The notes under the pieces: generated by a model | The model's database searches: none | Told to the model about the DNA's origin: nothing | What the model saw: the letters and a program-made list of their open reading frames with translations, nothing else | Program-made: the position numbers and the translations under genes | Part shown: positions 1 to 4,648 of the stretch, in pieces | Numbering within the stretch: the first letter of the stretch is position 1 | Layout: the number at the start of each line of letters is the position of its first letter | From: Deltaproteobacteria bacterium | GTDB taxonomy: Bacteria > Desulfobacterota > GWC2-55-46 > JADFVP01 | DNA length: 5,917 bases | Direction: 5' to 3' | NCBI GenBank assembly: GCA_024275855.1 | Contig: JAJRYL010000284.1 | Location: forward strand, 1 to 5,917

Positions 1-1357
1 CAACCTCTCGCACTCAACCTTAGCGGAGCACGCCGTCGTTATCTCTTACATAAAAGAGGTTTCGGCAAAACTGAATACCCATATAGCGATACTGCTCGAC
101 CTTCAGGGCCCGAAGATAAGAACGGGCTTACTCGTCGGCGGGCCCATCACCGTGACCGAGGGCCAGAGCTTAAAGATAGTAAACGAGGGTCGGGAGGCCG
201 AGGGTACTTATATAACCACCACCTACGCCTCTTTGAACAGTGACGTTAAGAGCGGCGACCGCATTCTTATAGACGACGGGCTGATAGAGCTGCATGTGGA
301 TACCGTAGAGAACGAAACGGTTATGTGCAGCGTGGTGGAAGGCGGGGTTATTAAAGACCACAAGGGCATGAACCTGCCGGGCGTAGCGGTCAGCGCGCCG
401 TCGCTTACGGAAAAAGATATAGAGGGCATCGGGCTTGCCGTTGAGCACGACGTTGACTACCTCGCCCTCTCGTTCGTAAGAACCGCTTCGGACGTGGCCG
501 GGTTAAGAGAGATTTTAAAGTCGAAAGGCTCCGAGATTCCGATTATAGCGAAGATAGAAAAAGGCGAGGCGATAGACGCGCTCGACGAGATACTCGTTAG
601 CGCGGACGGCGTAATGGTCGCTCGCGGCGATCTCGGCGTGGAGCTGAGCCCGGAAAAGGTTCCGTTGCTACAGAAGAAGATAATAAACTCCGCTCACCGT
701 GCGGGCAAGGTGGTTATAACCGCCACGCAGATGCTCGAATCTATGATAGACCACGCGCGCCCTACAAGGGCCGAGGCGTCGGATGTTGCAAACGCCGTTT
801 TAGACGGTACGGACGCGTTAATGCTCTCCGGCGAGACAGCCGTCGGCAAGAACGCCATAAAGGCGGTAGAGATGATGTCTCGTATAATCACCGAAACCGA
901 GAATTCTTACGGCGAGGTAGAACCTGTATCGGACGCTACGGGAATAACAAAAGAGTCGTTCGCCCACATGATAGCCTCTGCCGCGCGGGCGGCAAGCCAC
1001 GTAGCGCAGTGCAAGGCTATAGTCGTCTTTACCCAGACAGGGGGCACTGCCGCCATAATCTCAAAATTGCGGCCTCAGGTACCCATTGTAGCCTTAACGC
1101 CTATAGAGAGGACGTGCCGTGCGCTTTCGCTCCTGTGGGGCGTGCAACCGCTGCATATAGAGTTCGGCACCCATACCGACGAAATGATCTGCCGCGGCGA
1201 AGCGGCTCTAATAGAGTCCGGCAAAGCCGACTGGGGAGATACGGTAATAATAGTCTCCGGCACCAAGGTAGGCATGCGCGGGGCGACCAACATGATGAAG
1301 ATAGACTGGATAGGCAGCGAGGAGTGCCGGATATATCTTGCGACAAGAGAAGATTAA
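1..1357 (+). CDS. pyk: pyruvate kinase, 5'-truncated by window edge
   Basis: Pyruvate kinase, the last glycolytic step (phosphoenolpyruvate + ADP to pyruvate + ATP), a cytoplasmic tetramer in this family. The reading frame is open from base 2, giving 451 visible residues before the TAA at 1355-1357. Family length is about 470-480, so only some 25-35 N-terminal residues lie off the window. An in-frame GTG at 152 is internal and not the start, because the conserved NLSHS (visible residues 1-5) and LLDLQGPKIR (31-40) segments precede it. Seen in order: the B-domain, roughly 41-130, ending near KGMNLPG (121-127); the signature IPIIAKIEKGEAI with catalytic Lys184 and metal-binding Glu186; ARGDLG with Asp210; ATQMLESM (241-248); SGETA (276-280). 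The C-terminal domain holds FTQTGGTAAIISKLRP and ends near SGTKVGMRGATNMMK. The family's usual NFSHG reads NLSHS here. No terminator is clear downstream. Confidence is high for the family. Confidence 0.97.
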   Translation, partial: NLSHSTLAEHAVVISYIKEVSAKLNTHIAILLDLQGPKIRTGLLVGGPITVTEGQSLKIVNEGREAEGTYITTTYASLNSDVKSGDRILIDDGLIELHVDTVENETVMCSVVEGGVIKDHKGMNLPGVAVSAPSLTEKDIEGIGLAVEHDVDYLALSFVRTASDVAGLREILKSKGSEIPIIAKIEKGEAIDALDEILVSADGVMVARGDLGVELSPEKVPLLQKKIINSAHRAGKVVITATQMLESMIDHARPTRAEASDVANAVLDGTDALMLSGETAVGKNAIKAVEMMSRIITETENSYGEVEPVSDATGITKESFAHMIASAARAASHVAQCKAIVVFTQTGGTAAIISKLRPQVPIVALTPIERTCRALSLLWGVQPLHIEFGTHTDEMICRGEAALIESGKADWGDTVIIVSGTKVGMRGATNMMKIDWIGSEECRIYLATRED

Positions 1358-1374
1358 TTTACGTATAAGCCCTC

Positions 1375-1403
1375 TTGCAGTTACTTCGATTTGTTGGTAG
1401 ACT
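1375..1403 (+). promoter_or_regulatory. weak candidate sigma-70-type promoter for the STAS-PilZ gene
   Basis: The 110-bp gap between pyk and the STAS-PilZ gene has no clear intrinsic terminator, so read-through from pyk is possible. One candidate promoter is TTGCAG (1375-1380), a 17-nt spacer, then TAGACT (1398-1403). It matches the consensus hexamers at only 3/6 and 4/6 positions. The spacing is ideal and the region is AT-rich, but matches this weak are common by chance. A purine-rich AGAAGG (1448-1453) lies 14 nt before the ATG, which is farther than usual for a Shine-Dalgarno site. Confidence 0.22.
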
Positions 1404-1467
1404 TTAATTTATGCGGATTAAAAAGTTAACGACTTCAACCATTCAACAGAAGGCCAGTTTATAAAAA

Positions 1468-2190
1468 ATGCTCGACATTCAACTGAGAAAAGAAGAGAAG
1501 TTAACGCTTATAGATATGGCCGGGGTCTTTGGCAACGAAGCGCACGAACCGGTTGAAGAGATAGTAAAAAACGCTACGGCATCCGAAAGCGTCAACCTTA
1601 TCTGGAACTTCGACGGTATAAGTTCCATCAACAGTTCCGGCATCGCCATACTGCTGAACGCCTGCGTAGAGATATCAAAACACGGCGGAATAAATAAGCT
1701 GGTTAACGTAAGTCCTGCCGTTTTAGAGGTCTTCGAGATCCACAAGGTGCTGCCCGCCGTAGATATTCACGCCGACATTGAGGCCGCAAGAAAAAAGATA
1801 ACCATAGACAGGGCCGAGAACGAAGAGTCGTACACGCGGCTTTTTCAAAGGTTGGACGTTACTCTCGACGCCAGGTTCCGTAAGTTCAAAAAGACAAAAT
1901 CTCTCTCTTTTATGAACCGCTTCCATAACGCGAAGGCCAAGAGCATAAGCCTTGGCGGAATCTACCTTCAGACCTCGGCGACGGAGGCTCCCAACACGCT
2001 GCTTGAGGTTAAATTTCTTCTCCCTGACGACACACCGGACTCGGAGGTCAGCTGTGTTTGCAAAGTGGTCTGGGCCGCCGATAAAAACAAGCAGAAAGCA
2101 CTCTACCCCGGCCTCGCCCTCTCAACCATGCACCTCGACTCTCGTGAAAGAGCCAAGCTTGAGGCTTTCTTAAAGTCCCGCGGGGTTTAA
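1468..2190 (+). CDS. STAS-PilZ two-domain signalling protein
   Basis: A 240-residue cytoplasmic protein with no signal peptide or membrane segment. Residues about 4-110 read as a STAS domain of the anti-sigma-factor-antagonist type: a beta-rich start, then DGISSINSSGIAILLNA (49-65), where the family has D-S-S-G around the phosphorylatable serine. Here the Asp is Asn (NSSG, 55-58). Residues about 120-240 read as a PilZ domain, the c-di-GMP receptor fold: RLFQR (124-128) is an intact RxxxR motif, and SISLGG (159-164) matches [DN]xSxxG except that the first residue is Ser. STAS domains usually act by serine phosphorylation in partner switching; PilZ domains change shape on c-di-GMP binding. The role is inferred: a regulator joining the two inputs, possibly on motility since it faces motAB, but in a separate convergent transcript. 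The ATG at 1468 fits the STAS start although its Shine-Dalgarno is weak. The stop codon lies inside the first repeat-like stretch of the downstream array. Confidence 0.85.
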   Translation: MLDIQLRKEEKLTLIDMAGVFGNEAHEPVEEIVKNATASESVNLIWNFDGISSINSSGIAILLNACVEISKHGGINKLVNVSPAVLEVFEIHKVLPAVDIHADIEAARKKITIDRAENEESYTRLFQRLDVTLDARFRKFKKTKSLSFMNRFHNAKAKSISLGGIYLQTSATEAPNTLLEVKFLLPDDTPDSEVSCVCKVVWAADKNKQKALYPGLALSTMHLDSRERAKLEAFLKSRGV

Positions 2191-2578
2191 AACTTCCTGG
2201 TGACACTTCAGAAACTTCCGTAAAAATATTACGCCCGATACGATTTCAAAGAGTAAAGCGGGGTTTGACGTAAACGGGACTTTGAAAACTTCGAATAAGA
2301 ACAGATGCCTGATATGATTTAAAAACTTCTTTAAAGATATAACGTCCGATACGATTCCCCTCCCCATAAAGATATAACGCACGATACGATTTAAAAACTC
2401 CCGTAAAGATATAACGCCAAATACGATTTGAAAACTTCCGTGAAAGCAGTTACACGATATAATTTACCCGCCCCCTGTAAACATGTAACGTCCTATACGA
2501 TTCCCCTCCCCATAAACATGTAACGTCCGATACGTTTTGCCCCACGTAAAGGTATATAGCTAAATACGATTTAAAAAG
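2186..2578. repeat. degenerate tandem array, about ten 35-37 bp units
   Basis: Head-to-tail repeats fill the gap between the convergent STAS-PilZ and motB genes. A unit runs TAAAGATATAACG, then TCCGATACGATT, then a linker that is either AT-rich (TAAAAACTTCCG type) or C-rich (CCCCTCCCC type). TAAA-phased unit starts are at about 2221, 2254, 2296, 2332, 2367, 2404, 2441, 2478, 2513 and 2547, giving steps of 33, 42, 36, 35, 37, 37, 37, 35 and 34. Units 2332, 2367, 2404, 2478 and 2513 are the best conserved; 2254, 2296 and 2441 are decayed. A partial unit, TTTAAAACTTCC (2186-2197), overlaps the stop codon of the STAS-PilZ gene. There are no spacers, so it is not a CRISPR array, and no convincing ORF crosses it. 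I do not recognise the element. Possible roles are a protein-binding array, a transcription buffer between convergent genes, or neutral tandem duplication. Confidence 0.85.
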
Positions 2579-2631
2579 ATTTACATACGGTAAGCAAGCT
2601 CTTTATCTTTTTCAAAACCTGATACCAGAAC

Positions 2632-2666
2632 ATAAAAACCCCGGCGCTCTTTAGAGGCGGGGGTTC
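2632..2666 (-). terminator. Rho-independent terminator of the motAB operon
   Basis: Read on the - strand, a hairpin with outer arms AACCCC and GGGGTT (six pairs) continues through a G-G mismatch into an inner GC/CTC-GAG stem with a TTTA loop. The U-tract TTTTTATG follows at once (2637-2630 on the + strand). It lies about 60-90 bp past the motB stop, the right place for the operon's end. An A-tract on the other side and a trailing TT could also give weak termination of + strand transcripts leaving the repeat array. Confidence 0.8.
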
Positions 2667-2723
2667 AGTTAAACTGCCATAGACTTTATTAAAAAAATAT
2701 CGGAGTTCAGGCGGACCCTAAAA

Positions 2724-3488
2724 CTACCTCCTCTCTTTCTCAATGAGAATACTGACCCTTCTGTTGAAGTCGTCGTACGGATCGTCGGCATTTATCATTA
2801 CGTTGTCCGCAAAACTGGTCACCTTTGAAATCCTCTTGACATCCAACCCGTTCTTCACCATCTCTCTTCTCGCGGCGTTCGCTCTGTCCGCCGCAAGCTC
2901 CCAGTTTGTGTACTCGGCGGTCGGGAATTTGCGGCTGTCCGTATGTCCCTCAATCGAAATACGGTTGGGCACAGTGTTGATAGCCTCTGCAATAATAGCC
3001 AGAGCCTTGCGCCCCCTGTCGGTCAGCTTCGCGTTGCCTATATTGAAAATAGGCCGGTCTCCAAGCTCGTAAATCTCTAACCGTATGCCCTCTGCCGTAG
3101 TAAAGATAGCTATCTGGTCTTTAAGTTCCTCAAGGTTCTCCTCTATACTCTTGCTGAGGTTATATGTAAAGGCCTCGGCGAGCGAGACCGGTTCGGCATC
3201 CTTCTCGCCGGAATCGGACGTAACCCGTACAGGGTCTCCGGTCAGAAGAGATATTCCCGTGGCCCCTCCCGCCGCGTCTCCGGAAAAGATGGTATAACTT
3301 CTAAAGTAATGGGAAACCGCCTTGGTGTCTTCGGTAGACATTACGGCCAAAAGCCACAAGACAAGAAAGAAGGCCATCATAGCGGTTACAAAATCGGCGT
3401 ACGCCACCTTCCACGCGCCGCCGTGGTGGCCGCCGTGGCTGCTCTTCTTTATCTTTTTTATGATTATGGGTCTGTCCTGCTGCCCCAT
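2724..3488 (-). CDS. motB: flagellar motor stator protein MotB
   Basis: Inner-membrane stator subunit that pairs with MotA, conducts ions and anchors the stator to peptidoglycan. With the ATG at 3488 it has 254 residues. The N-terminus is basic and Gly/His-rich (SHGGHHGG, 17-24), followed by one transmembrane helix in AYADFVTAMMAFFLVLWLL (29-47). Its Asp32 is the ion-binding residue and matches E. coli numbering. A linker/plug region follows to about 120, then an OmpA-like peptidoglycan-binding domain with ISIEGHTDS (177-185), NWELAADRA (195-203) and NRRVSILI (242-249). An alternative TTG at 3494 is only 1 nt from the AGGAG ribosome site, while the ATG at 3488 has a 7-nt spacing, so the ATG is chosen. 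It lies 53 nt behind motA in the same operon and ends about 60 bp before a strong terminator. Confidence 0.97.
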   Translation of the reverse strand: MGQQDRPIIIKKIKKSSHGGHHGGAWKVAYADFVTAMMAFFLVLWLLAVMSTEDTKAVSHYFRSYTIFSGDAAGGATGISLLTGDPVRVTSDSGEKDAEPVSLAEAFTYNLSKSIEENLEELKDQIAIFTTAEGIRLEIYELGDRPIFNIGNAKLTDRGRKALAIIAEAINTVPNRISIEGHTDSRKFPTAEYTNWELAADRANAARREMVKNGLDVKRISKVTSFADNVMINADDPYDDFNRRVSILIEKERR

Positions 3489-3495
3489 CTGCAAA

Positions 3496-3500
3496 CTCCT
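3496..3500 (-). promoter_or_regulatory. motB ribosome binding site (decides start)
   Basis: On the - strand AGGAG is followed by TTTGCAG and then ATG, a 7-nt spacing. This selects the ATG at 3488 over the upstream in-frame TTG at 3494, which sits only 1 nt from the site. The strong site contrasts with motA, which has no usable Shine-Dalgarno. Confidence 0.85.
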
Positions 3501-3501
3501 G

Positions 3502-3544
3502 AAAAATAGTATCGCACGGTATTAAGCCTGCGCGGCCGATACTA
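3502..3544 (-). terminator. hairpin plus U-tract between motA and motB (possible attenuator)
   Basis: On the - strand an 8-bp perfect inverted repeat, TAGTATCG (3544-3537) and CGATACTA (3514-3507), encloses 22 nt and is followed directly by TTTTT (3506-3502), then the motB ribosome site. The TAG stop codon of motA is the first three bases of the left arm. The stem is only moderately GC-rich. An alternative fold pairs CGCA with TGCG and GG with CC inside the loop. The shape matches a weak intrinsic terminator or a stability/processing hairpin. Because motB must still be made, any termination here would be partial. Confidence 0.5.
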
Positions 3545-4405
3545 CTTTTTCTTCTTCTTTTTCTTTCTTACGCTCTCTTCAAGCTCTTTGAAGGTCGGCT
3601 TGACATCGCTAAAGAGCACCCTTCTCGCGCTCTCTACCGCCATCTGCGGCGGCAGGTCTTTTGCGAAACTGACAATGGCGATTTTTATGGCCTCGAATAT
3701 CTTGGACTCTACGGTAACCTTTCCAGCTAAGAGGCTTCCTATAGGGCCGACATAACCGTAAGCAAGCAGTATGCCTAAAAAGGTTCCTATAAGCGCGGCG
3801 GCGACACTGGCGCCGATAGCCTCCGGCCCCTCGCTCATCTTGCCCATTGTTACGACAACGCCGAGCACGGCGGCGACTATACCGAAACCCGGAAGCGCGT
3901 CTCCTATGCCGGTTATAACAGCAGGCGCCCGCCCGGCCTCTTCGTGGTGCGTCTCTATCTCGACATCCATCATATCTTCAAGCTCCATAGGGTCTATACC
4001 GATGACAAAGACCCGCAGGTTATCTATAAGAAATTCCATTGCGTGGTGGTTCTTCATTATCGTAGGATACTCGGCAAAGAACTTGCTCTTTTTCGGGTCT
4101 TCGATATCGGCCTCGACCGCAAGCACCCCCTCTTTTCTGATCCTTGAAAAAAGATTGTAGAGCATGCCGAGCAGTTCCATGTACGTTTTTTTGTTGATCG
4201 AACCCTTGCCGAAAAGCTTTGGGATACTGCCGATGATTTCCTTAATGACCTTAACAGGCGTTCCGATTATGAGCGAACCTATAGCGGCTCCGCCAATGAT
4301 AATAAACTCGGTTGGCTGATAGAGAATCGCTAAATTCCCGTGGTGCATGACGTATCCGCCAAGGATACTGAAGGTAACGACTAAAGCGCCGACAATAACT
4401 AACAT
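3542..4405 (-). CDS. motA: flagellar motor stator protein MotA
   Basis: Inner-membrane stator subunit that forms the ion channel with MotB and pushes on the rotor protein FliG. It has 287 residues and belongs to the long E. coli-like class (about 295). Transmembrane segments lie near residues 1-20, 33-50, 172-190 and 200-222. The cytoplasmic loop carries Arg90 and Glu98, the pair that contacts FliG in E. coli MotA at the same numbers. Pro172 and Pro221 match the conserved channel prolines (173 and 222 in E. coli). The start is set by homology: MLVIVGALVV aligns with the E. coli N-terminus. There is no good Shine-Dalgarno, only AGGG almost touching the ATG. The protein ends in seven lysines. 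A sigma-28 promoter ends 7 nt before the ATG. It is first in the operon, with motB 53 nt downstream. Confidence 0.97.
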   Translation of the reverse strand: MLVIVGALVVTFSILGGYVMHHGNLAILYQPTEFIIIGGAAIGSLIIGTPVKVIKEIIGSIPKLFGKGSINKKTYMELLGMLYNLFSRIRKEGVLAVEADIEDPKKSKFFAEYPTIMKNHHAMEFLIDNLRVFVIGIDPMELEDMMDVEIETHHEEAGRAPAVITGIGDALPGFGIVAAVLGVVVTMGKMSEGPEAIGASVAAALIGTFLGILLAYGYVGPIGSLLAGKVTVESKIFEAIKIAIVSFAKDLPPQMAVESARRVLFSDVKPTFKELEESVRKKKKKKK

Positions 4406-4412
4406 ACCCTAT

Positions 4413-4439
4413 TTATCGGCTGTGGGAGTAAAAACTTAA
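4413..4439 (-). promoter_or_regulatory. sigma-28 (FliA) promoter of motAB
   Basis: On the - strand: TTAAGTTT (4439-4432), 11 nt, then GCCGATAA (4420-4413). The published sigma-28 consensus is TAAAGTTT-N11-GCCGATAA, so this matches 7/8 in the -35 box, has exact spacing, and matches 8/8 in the -10 box. Only ATAGGGT separates the -10 box from the motA ATG, so transcription should start within a few bases of the start codon. This places motAB among late, FliA-dependent flagellar genes and shows it does not depend on glgP read-through. Confidence 0.92.
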
Positions 4440-4539
4440 CAACGTAAAAAAGGAGGCAAGTGCGTGAAAACAGAGGAAAAGTGTTACATCGGAAGGGGTG
4501 CGGCAGGGAAGCGGGGGGAAAATGGCCTTTAGACCGCAA

Positions 4540-4595
4540 CCCCTCCCCTGAGGTTATTTGCCGGACAGATGAAAAGAGCTTGGCAGGGGGAGGGG
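4540..4595. repeat. GC-rich inverted repeat in the motA-glgP spacer
   Basis: CCCCTCCCC at 4540-4548 is matched by its exact reverse complement GGGGAGGGG at 4587-4595, a 9-bp perfect stem with a 38-nt loop. Neither strand has a U-tract directly after the stem, so it is not a standard terminator. It lies downstream of glgP and about 100 bp upstream of the motAB sigma-28 promoter. The same CCCCTCCCC motif occurs twice in the repeat array at 2357 and 2503. The function is unknown. Confidence 0.5.
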
Positions 4596-4608
4596 GCTGT
4601 TATTGCGT

Positions 4609-4638
4609 ATAAACAAGGCAGCGCAAGGGAGAGTGCCT
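4609..4638 (-). terminator. weak candidate terminator after glgP
   Basis: On the - strand, about 10 nt past the glgP stop, AGGCA (4638-4634) can pair with TGCCT (4620-4616) across a 13-nt loop, followed by TGTTTATA. The stem is five pairs and the T-run is interrupted, so this is only a weak candidate. The GC-rich inverted repeat farther along could also help to end glgP transcripts. Confidence 0.25.
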
Positions 4639-4648
4639 GATGAAGGTA

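Noticed and set aside
152..154. GTG at 152 as the start of pyruvate kinase
   Set aside because: Conserved NLSHS and LLDLQGPKIR motifs are encoded in frame upstream back to base 2, so the gene begins outside the window.
2177..2184. CCCGCGGG palindrome at the end of the STAS-PilZ gene as a terminator
   Set aside because: It has no loop and no following T-run, and it lies in coding sequence.
2170..2382. A 70-residue - strand ORF with an internal VSDVISLKKFL / VSGVIFLRKFL repeat
   Set aside because: The peptide repeat is just the DNA array being read. The pitch is not a multiple of three, no ribosome site precedes the GTG, and it runs antisense into the 3' end of the STAS-PilZ gene.
2186..2578. 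A CRISPR array with 37-bp repeats
   Set aside because: Units abut directly with no unique spacers, copies are strongly degenerate, and there are no cas genes in the window.
2221..2578. Arrayed sigma-28 promoters, because units contain TAAAG and CCGATA
   Set aside because: Spacing from TAAA to CCGATA is about 10 nt inside a unit, against about 15-16 needed, and the last bases of the -10 box differ (CCGATACG, not CCGATAA).
3537..3544. The intercistronic hairpin arm as a stray copy of the 37-bp unit (shared CCGATAC)
   Set aside because: Only seven bases match and part of them are the motA stop codon, so chance is enough.
4451..4612. Small + strand ORFs behind a perfect AGGAGG (GTG at 4464, 22 residues; GTG at 4460, 50 residues)
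   Set aside because: The site is well spaced for the 4464 GTG, but the peptides are low-complexity (Gly/Arg-rich from G-tracts), there is no promoter evidence, and they oppose the sigma-28 promoter region. Probably chance; conservation would be needed to revive them.
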